Shown: in pieces, positions 33,867 through 43,636 of the stretch
How positions within the stretch are numbered: the first letter of the stretch is position 1
Layout of the letters: every line of letters starts with the position of its first letter
NCBI GenBank assembly: GCA_023266355.1
Contig: JAHFQM010000001.1
Span: forward strand, 310,001 to 374,000
Source of the DNA: Aquabacterium sp.
GTDB taxonomy: Bacteria; Pseudomonadota; Gammaproteobacteria; Burkholderiales; Burkholderiaceae_C
DNA: 64,000 nt
Reading direction: 5' to 3'
Made by a program: the position numbers and the translations under genes
The notes under the pieces: generated by a model
The model's input: only the letters and a program-made list of their open reading frames with translations
The model's database searches: none
Told to the model about the DNA's origin: nothing

Positions 33867-35651
33867 TCAGAACTGCGCGTCCTGCAAGGAGAGCGTGCTG
33901 CTGGCGCCATTGACCACGCGGTCGCGCCAGGCCGGGGCGTCCACCAGCACATGGTGCAGGTAATGGTGTGCCGTGGCCAACTTGGCGCCCAGCGCGGCGG
34001 CATCGCCGTCCTGGCGCAGCCGCCGCGCTTGCGCCGCTTCGGCCGCGCGCGCCATCAACCAGGCGCCCAGCACGGTGCCGCACAGGTGCAGGTAGGGCAC
34101 GGCCCCGGCGGCACTGGCGGCAGGGCGTTGCGGTCCGCAGGTCAGCAGCCACTCGGTGGCTTGCGACAGGGCGTCGAGGCCGCGCTGCAGGCCCACGCCC
34201 AGGGGGCGCAGCTCGGCATCTTCGGCCTCGGCCAGGCGGTGGGCGTCGGCCAGCATGCTGCGCTGCAGCGCCTTCATCGTCACACCGCCTTCGCGCATCA
34301 GCTTGCGGCCGATGAGGTCGTTGGCCTGGATGCCGGTCGTGCCTTCGTAGATGGTGGTGATGCGCGCATCGCGCAGGTGTTGCGCCGCGCCTGTTTCTTC
34401 GATGAAGCCCATGCCGCCGTGCACCTGCACACCATCGGCCACCACCAGCTGTGCCGTCTCCGTGCACCAGCCCTTGACGATGGGGATGAGCAGATCGACC
34501 ATGGCCTGCTTCTGCACGCGCGCGCCCTCGTCGGGGTGGCCGTGGGCGCGGTCCATCTCGCCGGCGGCGAAGTAGGCGATGGCGCGCATGGCTTCCACGC
34601 GGGCCTTCATCGTCATCAGCATGCGGCGCACATCGGGGTGGCCGATGATGGCGGGCGAGCCCTCCACCAGGGTGCGGCCCTGCACGCGGTCCAGGGCGTA
34701 GGCGCGGGCCCGCTGGTAGGCGCGTTCGGCGATGGCCACGCCTTCGAGGCCGACGTTGAGGCGGGCGTGGTTCATCATCGTGAACATGTAGCCCAGGCCC
34801 TTGTGCGCTTCGCCCACCAGGTAGCCGATGGCGCCGCCCTGGTCACCGAAGGACATCACCGCCGTGGGGCTGGCGTGGATGCCCAGCTTGTGCTCGATGG
34901 CCGTGCACATCAGGTCGTTGCGCGCGCCCAGCGAGCCATCTGCGTTGACCAGGAACTTCGGGCAGACGAACAGCGAGATGCCTTTGACGCCCGCGGGCGC
35001 GTCCGGCAGGCGGGCCAGCACGAGGTGGACGATGTTCTCGGCCATGTCGTGCTCACCCCAGGTGATGAAGATCTTGTTGCCGCTGACGCGGTAGTGGTCG
35101 CCCTCGGGCACGGCCTTGCTGCGGATGGCCGAGAGGTCGGAGCCGGCCTGCGGCTCGGTCAGGTTCATGGTGCCGGTCCACTGGCCGGACACCATATTGG
35201 GCAGGAAGCGCTGCTGCAGTTCGGGCGTGGCGTGGCGGGCCAGGGCTTCGACGGCGCCGAGGGTCAGCATCTGGCACAGCGAGAACGCCATGTTCGACGA
35301 CTTCCACATCTCCAGCACGGCCGTGGACACCGCCGTGGGCAGGCCTTGGCCGCCGAATTCGGGCGAGGCGGGCATGCCGTTCCAGCCGGTCTCGCAGAAC
35401 TGCGCGTAAGCCTGCTTGAAGCCATCGGCGCTGTGCACCACACCCTGGTCCCAGCGTGCGCCTTGCTGGTCGCCCGACCAGTTGATGGGGTCGAGCACGC
35501 CGGTGGCAAACCGGCTGGCTTCGTCGAGGATGGCTTCGACCAGGTCGGGTGTGGTGTCTTCGAAGCCGGGTTGGGCGCAGATGGCGTCGAGGCCTGCGAT
35601 GTCCTGCAGGGTGAAGAGCATGTCGCGCACAGGCGCTTGGTAAGCAGACAT
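33867..35651 (-). CDS. Acyl-CoA dehydrogenase (DmdC-like subgroup)
   Basis: This FAD enzyme of 594 residues belongs to the long acyl-CoA dehydrogenases with a C-terminal extension. LTEPQAGSDLSAIR and GNKIFITWGEHD are the FAD-binding loops; the catalytic glutamate is in TIYEGTTGIQANDL; the MGFIEETG motif is also present. The subgroup includes 3-methylmercaptopropionyl-CoA dehydrogenase (DmdC), but the substrate cannot be decided here. It lies 104 bases after actP on the same strand, in a block with an acyl-CoA ligase, which suggests oxidation of short-chain acids. Confidence 0.9.
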   Translation of the reverse strand: MSAYQAPVRDMLFTLQDIAGLDAICAQPGFEDTTPDLVEAILDEASRFATGVLDPINWSGDQQGARWDQGVVHSADGFKQAYAQFCETGWNGMPASPEFGGQGLPTAVSTAVLEMWKSSNMAFSLCQMLTLGAVEALARHATPELQQRFLPNMVSGQWTGTMNLTEPQAGSDLSAIRSKAVPEGDHYRVSGNKIFITWGEHDMAENIVHLVLARLPDAPAGVKGISLFVCPKFLVNADGSLGARNDLMCTAIEHKLGIHASPTAVMSFGDQGGAIGYLVGEAHKGLGYMFTMMNHARLNVGLEGVAIAERAYQRARAYALDRVQGRTLVEGSPAIIGHPDVRRMLMTMKARVEAMRAIAYFAAGEMDRAHGHPDEGARVQKQAMVDLLIPIVKGWCTETAQLVVADGVQVHGGMGFIEETGAAQHLRDARITTIYEGTTGIQANDLIGRKLMREGGVTMKALQRSMLADAHRLAEAEDAELRPLGVGLQRGLDALSQATEWLLTCGPQRPAASAAGAVPYLHLCGTVLGAWLMARAAEAAQARRLRQDGDAAALGAKLATAHHYLHHVLVDAPAWRDRVVNGASSTLSLQDAQF

Positions 35652-35755
35652 GGGGGAGCTTTCAGCAAGAGGACCCCGGGGGCCCGCAAGAGGCCACCGA
35701 GGTCGGTTTCAGATCAGACAGAGAGGGGTTTCAGCGCATGTGCTGCGCAGGCGTT

Positions 35756-37441
35756 TCAGTGCGCGCTGGCCGCTGCGGCGCCAATGCCGGTCTGGGCGCG
35801 GATGTCCTGATCGCGGTAGCCGGCGAGGTCTTGCGCGGCGCGGGCGCTGCGGTCGGTCACCGAGAACAGCCAGGTCACGAAGAAGGCCAGCGGCATCGAG
35901 AACAAAGCAGGGTGCTCGTAGGGGAAGATGGGTTTGGCGTTGCCCAGCACCACCACCCACACGGCCTTGGACAGCACGACGAAGAGCACGGCCGAGACCA
36001 GGCCCGCCACGCCGCCGATCAGCGCACCGCGCGTCGTCAGGCCCTTCCAGTACAGCGACAGGATCAGCACCGGGAAGTTGGCCGAGGCCGCGATGCCAAA
36101 GGTCAGCCCCACCAGGAAGGCCACGTTCTGCTTCTCGAACAGGATGCCCAGGATGACGGCGACGACGCCCAGCCCGATGGAGGCGAACTTGGACACGCGC
36201 ATCTCCTCGGCTTCCGTGGCTTCGCCCTTGCGGATCACGCGGGCATAGATGTCGTGGGCGATCGACGAGGCACCGGCCAGCGCCAGGCCCGAGACCACCG
36301 CCAGGATGGTGGCAAACGCCACGGCCGACAGGAAGCCCAGGAACAGGTTGCCGCCGACGGCCTTGGCCAGGTGCATCACCGGCATGTTGTTGCCGCCGAT
36401 GAGCTTGCCGCCGATCTCGCCCTTCTCGAAGAACTGCGGGTCCTGGCCGACGATCACGATGGCCGCCAGGCCCAGCAGGCACACGACCAGGAAGAACAGG
36501 CCGATGAAGCCGCTGGCCACGAAGACCGACTTGCGCGCCTCCTTGGCGTTGGGCACGGTGAAGAAGCGCATCATGATGTGCGGCAGACCGGCCGTGCCGA
36601 AGACCAGGCCCAGCGACAGCGAGGTCGCCGTGATCGGGTCGGCCAGCATGCTGCCCGGACGCATGATGGCGGCGCCATCCTTGTGCGCGGCCACGGCCGA
36701 CGAGGCCAGCGTTTCGATGTTGAAGCCGAACTGGCTCATGGCCAGGCCCAGCAACAGCAGGCCGCCCGACAGCAGCAGCACCGCCTTGATGATCTGCACC
36801 CAGGTGGTGGCGATCATGCCGCCGAAGGTCACGTAGACCACCATCAGCACGCCCACCACGGCCACGGCCACGGGGTAATCCAGACCGAACAGCAGCTTGA
36901 TGAGCTGGCCCGCGCCGACCATCTGCACGATCAGGTAGAAGCACACCACCGTCAGCGAGGAGAAGGCCGCGAAGGTGCGGATCGAGCTTTGCTGCAAGCG
37001 GTACGAGGCGATGTCCGCGAAGGTGAAGCGGCCCAGGTTGCGCATGCGCTCGGCCAGCATGAAGAGGATCACCGGCCAGCCGATGAAGAAGCTGATGGTG
37101 TAGACGAAGCCGTCGTAGCCACGCAGGAAGACCAGTGAGCTCAGGCCCAGCAGCGTGGCCGCGGACATGTAGTCACCCGCGATGGCCAGGCCGTTCTGGA
37201 AGCCCGTGATGCCGCCGCCGGCGGTGTAGAAGTCCGAGGCCGAGGTGGTGCGCTTGGCCGCCCAGTAGGTGATGCCCAGCGTGCCCAGCACGAACACCAG
37301 GAACATGGCGATGGCGGTCAGGTTGATGGGCTGCTTTTGCGTTTGCGTGACGTCGGCCGGGCCGGCCAGCACGCAGGTGGCGGCCAGCAGGGCGGTCGAG
37401 GCGATCAGTGCCTTGGCGAATGCCTTGTGGGGGGTGTTCAT
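35756..37441 (-). CDS. actP: Cation/acetate symporter ActP
   Basis: ActP is a sodium:solute symporter for acetate and related short carboxylates. The 561-residue product has a signal-like N-terminal segment ([19 protein letters not shown]), about 13 membrane segments and the SSS signatures [19 protein letters not shown] and [22 protein letters not shown]. The ATG overlaps the stop codon of the DUF485 gene as ATGA, as in the conserved yjcH-actP pair. An acyl-CoA ligase gene lies just upstream. Confidence 0.96.
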   Translation of the reverse strand: MNTPHKAFAKALIASTALLAATCVLAGPADVTQTQKQPINLTAIAMFLVFVLGTLGITYWAAKRTTSASDFYTAGGGITGFQNGLAIAGDYMSAATLLGLSSLVFLRGYDGFVYTISFFIGWPVILFMLAERMRNLGRFTFADIASYRLQQSSIRTFAAFSSLTVVCFYLIVQMVGAGQLIKLLFGLDYPVAVAVVGVLMVVYVTFGGMIATTWVQIIKAVLLLSGGLLLLGLAMSQFGFNIETLASSAVAAHKDGAAIMRPGSMLADPITATSLSLGLVFGTAGLPHIMMRFFTVPNAKEARKSVFVASGFIGLFFLVVCLLGLAAIVIVGQDPQFFEKGEIGGKLIGGNNMPVMHLAKAVGGNLFLGFLSAVAFATILAVVSGLALAGASSIAHDIYARVIRKGEATEAEEMRVSKFASIGLGVVAVILGILFEKQNVAFLVGLTFGIAASANFPVLILSLYWKGLTTRGALIGGVAGLVSAVLFVVLSKAVWVVVLGNAKPIFPYEHPALFSMPLAFFVTWLFSVTDRSARAAQDLAGYRDQDIRAQTGIGAAAASAH

Positions 37442-37746
37442 GTGTTGCGCTCCACGATGTCGCGGGTCAGTTGGTCGAACTCGGTGTTGGCGCGGCGCAC
37501 GTAGAGGCCGGTCAGCAGCCAGGAGCCCGCGATCAGTGCCGCGCCCACGGGCACGCCCACGGTCAGGGTGCTGCCTTCGAACAGGGCCTGGCCGAACACG
37601 CCAGGCGCGAAAGCCACCACGGCCATGAAGGCGTAGTAGGTGCCCAGCACCACCAGGGACAGGCGCACGGCCAGGCGACCGCGCCGCTGGACGAGTTGCT
37701 GGAAGGCAGGGTCGGACTCGACCCGCCGGTAGACGTCTTGGCTCAT
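37438..37746 (-). CDS. DUF485 membrane protein (YjcH-like)
   Basis: This 102-residue protein has two membrane segments (about 28-50 and 60-85) and the family pattern [20 protein letters not shown] followed by [15 protein letters not shown]485 proteins are encoded directly before actP in many bacteria and are thought to be accessory to the transporter. It overlaps the actP start by 4 bases and lies 56 bases after the acyl-CoA ligase gene. Confidence 0.92.
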   Translation of the reverse strand: MSQDVYRRVESDPAFQQLVQRRGRLAVRLSLVVLGTYYAFMAVVAFAPGVFGQALFEGSTLTVGVPVGAALIAGSWLLTGLYVRRANTEFDQLTRDIVERNT

Positions 37747-37802
37747 CTGTGTTTCCTTGTTGAGAATTTGGACGGAGGCGCCTGCGTCGGCAGGCATGGC
37801 GC

Positions 37803-39443
37803 TCATTCGATGGCGCTGGCCGACTTCACCTGCTGGCGCAGGATGAACTTCTGGACCTTGCCGGTGGCCGTTTTGGGCAGCTCGCCGAAGACGACGCGCT
37901 TGGGCACCTTGTAGCGGGCGATGTGCTCGCGGCAGAAGGCGAGCAACTCGCCCTCGCCGACGTCCTTGCCGGGCTTGAGTTCGACGAAGGCGCAGGGCAC
38001 TTCGCCCCACTTGGCATCGGGCTCGGCCACCACGGCGGCCAGCATCACGGCGGGGTGGTGGTGCAGGGCGTCTTCCACCTCGACCGACGAGATGTTCTCG
38101 CCGCCAGAGATGATCACGTCCTTGCTGCGGTCCTTGATCTTGATGTAGCCGCTGGCGTCGCGCACGGCCAGGTCACCCGTGTGGAACCAGCCGCCTTCGA
38201 AGGCTTCCCGCGTGGCCGCCTCGTTCTTGAGGTAGCCCTTCATCACGACGTTGCCGCGGAAGCAGATCTCGCCGATGGTGTGGTCGTCCCAAGGCACAGC
38301 TTGCAGCGTCTCGGGGTTGAGCACGGTGACCTCTTCCTGCAGCGCGTAAGGCACGCCCTGGCGGCCGTTGAGGCGGGCGCGCTCTTCCAGTGGCAGCGCG
38401 TTCCACTCTTCCTGCTTGGCGCAGACGGCGGCCGGGCCATAGACCTCGGTCAGGCCATAGACGTGGGTGAGGTTGATGCCCGCAGACTCGCAGCCCTCGA
38501 TCACCGCCACCGGCGGCGCCGCGCCAGCGATCAGGCCGTTGACCGTGTGGTTCAGGCCTTCGCGCAGCTTCGGGGGGGCGCTGATCATCAGGTTGTAGAC
38601 GATGGGGGCGCCGCACATGTGCGTCACGTGGTGCGTCTTGAGCAGCCAGTAGATGACGGACGGGTCGATGCGGCGCAGGCACACGCTGGTGCCGGCGATC
38701 AGGGCCATCGTCCATGGGAAGCACCAGCCATTGCAATGGAACATGGGCAGCGTCCACAGGTAGGTGGCGTGCTGCGGCAGGCTCCAGGAGATCACGTTGC
38801 TGGCCGCGTTCAGGTAGGCGCCGCGGTGGTGGGTGACCACGCCCTTGGGGTTGCCGGTGGTGCCCGAGGTGTAGTTCAGCGCGATGGCGTCCCACTCGTC
38901 GTCGGGCAGGAAGCCGGTGGGCTGCGGATCGCCTGCGGCCAGCAGTTCTTCGTAGCTCAGGGTGCCGAGGTGCTCGCCGGCAGGCGCGGTGTCGTCTTCG
39001 ACATCGATGACGAGGATGTGGTGCTTCACCAGGGTCAGCGCCTTGCCCACCACCTTGGAGAACTCGCGGTCGGTCAGCAAGACGCGGGCGTTGCCGTGGT
39101 CGAGCATGAAAGCGATGGCTTCGGCGTCCAGGCGGGTGTTGAGCGTGTTGAGCACGGCGCCCGTCATGGGCACGCCGAAATGGGCCTCCAGCATGGCCGG
39201 CACATTGGGCAGCATGACGGCCACGGTGTCGCCCTTGCCGATGCCGCGGGCGCGCAGGGCGCTGGCGAGGCGGCAGCAACGCGCTTCGGTCTCTGCCCAG
39301 GTCTGGCGGTGTTCGCCATAGACGATGGCCGTGCGGCGCGGGTAGACGGCCGCTGCACGGCGCAGGAAGCTCAGAGGCGAAAGGCTGACGTGGTTGGCGG
39401 AGTTTTTCTCCAAACCGACGTCATAAGGGTTTACACTGATCAT
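37803..39443 (-). CDS. AMP-forming acyl-CoA synthetase (DmdB/medium-chain type)
   Basis: This 546-residue ligase activates a carboxylic acid to its CoA ester. The adenylation motifs are [21 protein letters not shown] and GWFHTGDLA, and the C-terminal lysine motif is [13 protein letters not shown]. Its start [19 protein letters not shown] fits the group annotated as short/medium-chain or 3-methylthiopropionyl-CoA ligases; substrate not determinable. It heads the block with DUF485, actP and an acyl-CoA dehydrogenase, and is divergent from a two-component system. The frame upstream of 39443 is an overlap artefact. Confidence 0.9.
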   Translation of the reverse strand: MISVNPYDVGLEKNSANHVSLSPLSFLRRAAAVYPRRTAIVYGEHRQTWAETEARCCRLASALRARGIGKGDTVAVMLPNVPAMLEAHFGVPMTGAVLNTLNTRLDAEAIAFMLDHGNARVLLTDREFSKVVGKALTLVKHHILVIDVEDDTAPAGEHLGTLSYEELLAAGDPQPTGFLPDDEWDAIALNYTSGTTGNPKGVVTHHRGAYLNAASNVISWSLPQHATYLWTLPMFHCNGWCFPWTMALIAGTSVCLRRIDPSVIYWLLKTHHVTHMCGAPIVYNLMISAPPKLREGLNHTVNGLIAGAAPPVAVIEGCESAGINLTHVYGLTEVYGPAAVCAKQEEWNALPLEERARLNGRQGVPYALQEEVTVLNPETLQAVPWDDHTIGEICFRGNVVMKGYLKNEAATREAFEGGWFHTGDLAVRDASGYIKIKDRSKDVIISGGENISSVEVEDALHHHPAVMLAAVVAEPDAKWGEVPCAFVELKPGKDVGEGELLAFCREHIARYKVPKRVVFGELPKTATGKVQKFILRQQVKSASAIE

Positions 39444-39602
39444 GCGGCTCTCCTTGTCGAGCACCGCCCACAGACCTTGTGGGGCGATGACGGCCGCGAT
39501 GATGGGAGACGACCTTGTCATGGCCTCCCAGCAAATGTGACGAATCTTTGCGTCACCCCGTGGGGCCCGCCCCGCGCCTCTGCGCAGCGCCGCCGGGCTG
39601 CC

Positions 39603-39608
39603 TAAAAT
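39603..39608 (+). promoter_or_regulatory. -10-like hexamer 7 bases before the hybrid kinase start
   Basis: TAAAAT is followed by seven bases and the ATG at 39616. No Shine-Dalgarno is present. The 172-base gap to the divergent acyl-CoA ligase must also contain that gene's promoter. Confidence 0.45.
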
Positions 39609-39615
39609 CGGACGC

Positions 39616-41652
39616 ATGCCGATGGAGCCCCGCCTCAACGATGTCGCCCCGGATGGGGCTGTGCCCACGCAGGTCGCGCCCCCCGCAGGGACCACTGTCC
39701 CCGACGGCGGCAGCTGGCGCCAGCAAACCCTGCAAGCCGGCCTCGACCTGCTCGACCAGGGCCTCACCGTGTTCGACTCCTCGCTGCACCTGGTGGCCTG
39801 GAACCGCGCCTTCCTGGAGTTGCTGGCCTTCCCGCCCGAGATGACGCGCATCGGCGCGCCCTTCGAAGACTTCATCCGCTACAACGCCCAGCGCGGTGAG
39901 TACGGCGACGAGCCGGTCGAGGACGCCGTGCGCCAGCGCGTGGACCTGGCCCTGCAGTTCCTGCCGCACGACATCGAGCGCGAACGGCCCGATGGCCGCA
40001 TCCTGCACATCACCGGCCAGCCTTTGCCGGGCCACGGCTTCGTCACGCTGTACTCCGACGTGACCGAGCAGCGCCGCACCGAGCAGGCCCTGCGCCAGGC
40101 CAACCTGGAGCTGGAGTCGCGCGTGCAGGCCCGCACCGCCTCCTTGCGGCGCAGCGAGCAGCAGATGCGCCTGGTCACCGACTCCATCCCCGCGCTGGTG
40201 GCCTATTTCAGCGTGGACCACGGCTACGAGTACATCAACCGCGGCTACCAGGATTGGTTCGGGCTGGACCCGCAACGCCTCGACCGCGTCAGCGCGCGGG
40301 CCTTCCTCGGTCACGAGGTCTATGAGGGGATCCGGCCTTATGTCCGGCGCGCCTTGTCGGGCGAAGCCGTGACCTTCGACTACGCGCTGTGCACGCAGGC
40401 GGGCGAGGACCTGTGCGTGCGGACCACCCTGGTGCCCGACCGTGGCCCCGATGGCAGCGTGGTCGGCTGCTTCGAGCTGACCTTCGACGTCACCGAGCAG
40501 AAGCGCTCGCAGGCGCTCATCCTGCGCGCCCAGAAAATGGAAGCCATGGGTCAGCTGGCCGGCGGCCTGGCGCACGACTTCAACAACATCCTCACGGTCA
40601 TCCTCGGCAACCTCACGGCGCTGGGCGATGCCCGGCCCGACGATGCCCAGGTGGCCGAGTTCACCGAGCCGGCGATCACGGCGGCGCGTCGTGGTGCCGA
40701 GCTCATCCGCGGCCTCATGACCTTCGCGCGCCAGCAGCCCCTGCAAGCGGGCGCTGTCGATGTCGATGCCCTCGTGGCCTCGGTGGTGCGCCTGGTGCGC
40801 CCCGCCTTGCCGGCCTGCCTGAGCCTGCAGGCCCACACCGGTGACGATGCCGCCTGGGTCTGGGCCGATGCCATGCAGCTGGAAAACGCGCTGGTCAACC
40901 TCATCCTCAATGCGCGCGACGCCACGCCCGCCACCGGCCACATCGACGTGCGTGTGCGCACGCGCCAGGTCGATGCCGCCCAGGCCGCGGCCTTGCAGCT
41001 GCAGCGCGGGCCGCACGTTTGCATCGAGGTGCAAGACCAGGGCGTGGGCATGGACGCGGCCACGCTGGCCCGCGTGTTCGAGCCCTTCTTCACGACCAAG
41101 CGGCCGGGCTCTGGCACGGGCTTGGGCATGGCCATGGTCTATGGTTTCGTGCGGCAGTCGGGCGGGGTGGTGGACGTGCGCAGCCGACCCGGCGAGGGCA
41201 CGGTGGTGAGCCTGTGGCTGCCCGCGGCCGAGTGCCCGGTCGAGCTGGCCCCGCTGGACGAGCCCGGGCCCGTGCCCGGTGCCACCCGCCGTGGCGTGGC
41301 CCTGCTGGTGGAGGACGATGCCGATGTGCGCAAGGTCGTGCGCCGCAGCCTGCTGGATTTGGGCTATGCCGTCATCGAAGCCGGCCATGGGCAGGAGGCC
41401 TTGGAGATCCTGCAGCGCATGGACGGCATCACCTTGCTGCTCAGCGACATCATGATGCCCGGCAGCCTGGACGGCCGCGCCCTGGCCCGCGAAGCCCGCA
41501 GCGAAGGCCTGGCGCGGCATGTGCTGCTGATGAGTGGCTGTGCCCCCGGCATGGACGCCTTGGCCGACCTGCCCGTGCTGGCCAAGCCCTTCACCACGGC
41601 CGAGCTGGCCCGGGCGCTGACGGCACTGGGCGCGATGGAGGCTGGCACATGA
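39616..41652 (+). CDS. Cytosolic PAS-PAS hybrid histidine kinase
   Basis: The 678-residue product has no membrane segment. Two PAS-type sensor domains (about 30-155 and 180-300) are joined by a coiled coil (QALRQANLELESRVQART). HisKA contains the phosphoacceptor His320 in GGLAHDFNNIL. The ATPase domain has NLILNARDA, DQGVGM and GTGLGMAMVYG. A C-terminal receiver (about 550-678) has DD in LLVEDDAD, Asp611 in LLLSDIMMPG and the lysine in LAKPFTT. It overlaps the response regulator gene by 4 bases. It probably senses a cytosolic cue or redox state; the divergent acid-uptake block is a plausible target. Confidence 0.92.
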   Translation: MPMEPRLNDVAPDGAVPTQVAPPAGTTVPDGGSWRQQTLQAGLDLLDQGLTVFDSSLHLVAWNRAFLELLAFPPEMTRIGAPFEDFIRYNAQRGEYGDEPVEDAVRQRVDLALQFLPHDIERERPDGRILHITGQPLPGHGFVTLYSDVTEQRRTEQALRQANLELESRVQARTASLRRSEQQMRLVTDSIPALVAYFSVDHGYEYINRGYQDWFGLDPQRLDRVSARAFLGHEVYEGIRPYVRRALSGEAVTFDYALCTQAGEDLCVRTTLVPDRGPDGSVVGCFELTFDVTEQKRSQALILRAQKMEAMGQLAGGLAHDFNNILTVILGNLTALGDARPDDAQVAEFTEPAITAARRGAELIRGLMTFARQQPLQAGAVDVDALVASVVRLVRPALPACLSLQAHTGDDAAWVWADAMQLENALVNLILNARDATPATGHIDVRVRTRQVDAAQAAALQLQRGPHVCIEVQDQGVGMDAATLARVFEPFFTTKRPGSGTGLGMAMVYGFVRQSGGVVDVRSRPGEGTVVSLWLPAAECPVELAPLDEPGPVPGATRRGVALLVEDDADVRKVVRRSLLDLGYAVIEAGHGQEALEILQRMDGITLLLSDIMMPGSLDGRALAREARSEGLARHVLLMSGCAPGMDALADLPVLAKPFTTAELARALTALGAMEAGT

Positions 41653-42443
41653 GCGCCTTGCCCAATGCGCGTTTGCCGCCTTTGCCGCCTGATGATGGCC
41701 GTGACGGCCGCGGCACCGGCGGCACCTGCGACATGCAGACGCCCGCGCTGGTCTTCGTGGTCGAAGACGACCTGGCCATCGCGCGCCTGGTGCTGTCGGT
41801 GCTGGCCGACTTCGGCTTCAGTGCAGAGGGCTTCAGCACCGGTGCAGCGGCGCTGCGGCGTTTGCAGACCGTCAAGCCCGACCTGTGCATCGTGGACCTG
41901 GGCCTGCCCGACATGGACGGCTTGGAGCTCATCCGCCAGATCTCGCAGCAATCGCACGCCGGGGTGCTGATCCTCACGGGGCGCGGCCACACCGTGGACC
42001 GCGTCATGGGCCTGGAGCTGGGCGGTGACGACTACGTCACCAAGCCCTTCGAGCCGCGCGAGCTCGTGGCCCGCGTGCGCAGCATCCTGCGTCGGCGGGC
42101 GCCGCGCACCGGCCTGGTCACCGGCACGCCGCGCCGCTATGCCAGCTTCTCGGGCTGGACGCTGGACTGCGCCGCCAACCTGCTGCGCGCCGACGATGGC
42201 ACCGAGCACCTGCTGGGCGTGGCCGAGGTGCAGGTGCTGCGTGCCTTCTTGGAGCGCCCGCACCAGATCCTCAGCCGCGAACAGCTGGTCGGCCACCGCG
42301 GCCTGTCGCCCACCGACCGCAGCATCGACGTGCGCATCTCGCGCCTGCGCCGCAAGATCGAGGCCGACCCGATGGACCCGCGCACCATCAAGACGGTGTA
42401 TGGCGCGGGCTATGTGTTCTCCGCGAGCGTGACGTGGTCGTGA
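41649..42443 (+). CDS. OmpR-family response regulator
   Basis: The 264-residue product has a receiver domain (about 33-145: VVEDDLAIARL, Asp83 in IVDLGLPDMDG, lysine in YVTKPFEP) and an OmpR winged-helix DNA-binding domain (about 165-262: LGVAEVQVLRAFLERPHQIL, then SIDVRISRLRRKIEADP). The start overlaps the kinase stop codon as ATGA; the first 28 residues are low complexity and ATG at 41733 is an alternative start. It is the cognate partner of the preceding kinase. Its stop lies within a tandem 14-base duplication. Confidence 0.93.
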   Translation: MSALPNARLPPLPPDDGRDGRGTGGTCDMQTPALVFVVEDDLAIARLVLSVLADFGFSAEGFSTGAAALRRLQTVKPDLCIVDLGLPDMDGLELIRQISQQSHAGVLILTGRGHTVDRVMGLELGGDDYVTKPFEPRELVARVRSILRRRAPRTGLVTGTPRRYASFSGWTLDCAANLLRADDGTEHLLGVAEVQVLRAFLERPHQILSREQLVGHRGLSPTDRSIDVRISRLRRKIEADPMDPRTIKTVYGAGYVFSASVTWS

Positions 42444-42467
42444 ACCGGGGCTTGTGAACCGGGGCTT
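42440..42467 (+). repeat. Tandem duplication of 14 bases at the response-regulator stop
   Basis: GTGAACCGGGGCTT occurs twice in direct succession (42440-42453 and 42454-42467), followed by a partial third copy GTGAA. The first copy contains the response-regulator TGA stop (42441-42443). It looks like a slippage duplication and lies directly upstream of the SOS box. Confidence 0.75.
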
Positions 42468-42482
42468 GTGAAGGCACGGATG

Positions 42483-42498
42483 CTGTATGAAAATACAG
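42483..42498. promoter_or_regulatory. LexA (SOS) box
   Basis: CTGTATGAAAATACAG matches the LexA consensus CTGT-N8-ACAG exactly, with AT-rich centre. It ends one base before the GTG start of the PA0069-type radical SAM gene, so LexA would block its transcription or initiation. No other SOS gene is in the window. Confidence 0.8.
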
Positions 42499-42499
42499 T

Positions 42500-43636
42500 G
42501 TGCCTGACGACGATTTCACCCCGCTGCCCGACCCGCGCCGACGCGCCGACCCGCTCAAGGGCCGGGGCACGGCCACGCGCCTGGCCCACCGTTTCGACGC
42601 CCGCGACCGGGTCAGCGATGGCGAGGCGCCCGCCTTCATGGCAGACGGCGATGCCGAGCTGCCGCCCCTGCGCACCGAGGTCACGCCCGAGCAGGCGCGC
42701 AGCATCCTCACGCACAACGACTCGCCCGACATCCCCTTCAGCCAGGCCCTCAATCCCTACCGCGGCTGCGAACACGGCTGCATCTACTGCTACGCGCGGC
42801 CCACGCACAGCTACCTCAACCTCTCGCCAGGCCTGGACTTCGAAACCCGCCTGGTGGCCAAGGTCAACGCCGCCGAGCGGCTGAGCGCCGCCTTGCAAAA
42901 GCCGGCTTACGTCTGCAGCCCCATCAACCTGGGCTCGGCCACCGACGTCTACCAACCCATCGAGCGCGAATGGCGCCTGACGCGCGCCGTGCTGGAGGTG
43001 CTCGACACCTGTCACCACCCCTTCACCCTGGTCACCAAGTCGGCAGGTGTCTTGCGCGACCTCGACCTGCTGGCCCGTGCCGCCGAACGCCATCTTTGCT
43101 ACGTGATGGTCAGCGTCACCACGCTGGACGGGCGCTTGAGCCGCATCCTGGAGCCGCGAGCGGCCGCGCCCTGGGCCCGCCTGGACGCCGTGCGCCAACT
43201 GGCCGATGCGGGCGTGCCCGTGGGCGTGAACGTCGCGCCCATCATCCCTTTCCTCAACGAGCCCGAGATCGAGCGCATCGTCGAGGCCGCCGCGCAGGCG
43301 GGCGCCCATGCCATCCACCACACCATCGTGCGCTTGCCCTGGGAGGTCAACCCGCTGTTCCAGGAATGGCTGGACCACCACGTGCCCGAGCGGGCCGCGC
43401 GCATCATGGCGCGCATCCGCGAGATGCGCGGCGGGCGCGACTACGACGCCGATTTCCGCACCCGCATGAAAGGGCAGGGCGTGTGGGCCGAGCTCATCCG
43501 CCAGCGCGTGCGGGGTGCGGCGGCGCGCCAGGGCCTGGGCCACGGCGGCCCGCAGCTTGATGTCAGCGCCTTCGACCCGACGCTGCTGAAGCCGATGGCG
43601 CCCAGCGCCTCAGCGCGGCAAGGCAGCCTGTTCTGA
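42500..43636 (+). CDS. PA0069-family radical SAM protein (spore photoproduct lyase-related)
   Basis: The 378-residue product has the cluster motif GCEHGCIYC (Cys90, Cys94, Cys97) with a tyrosine near it (YCYARPTHSYLNL), typical of the PA0069/SplB-related family. These enzymes cleave S-adenosylmethionine; family relation to spore photoproduct lyase and the SOS box suggest a DNA-repair role, which is inference. Translation starts at GTG 42500, directly after the LexA box, with no room for a Shine-Dalgarno; Met48 would be a late alternative. Its 3' end overlaps the convergent M48 gene by 27 bases. Confidence 0.88.
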   Translation: MPDDDFTPLPDPRRRADPLKGRGTATRLAHRFDARDRVSDGEAPAFMADGDAELPPLRTEVTPEQARSILTHNDSPDIPFSQALNPYRGCEHGCIYCYARPTHSYLNLSPGLDFETRLVAKVNAAERLSAALQKPAYVCSPINLGSATDVYQPIEREWRLTRAVLEVLDTCHHPFTLVTKSAGVLRDLDLLARAAERHLCYVMVSVTTLDGRLSRILEPRAAAPWARLDAVRQLADAGVPVGVNVAPIIPFLNEPEIERIVEAAAQAGAHAIHHTIVRLPWEVNPLFQEWLDHHVPERAARIMARIREMRGGRDYDADFRTRMKGQGVWAELIRQRVRGAAARQGLGHGGPQLDVSAFDPTLLKPMAPSASARQGSLF

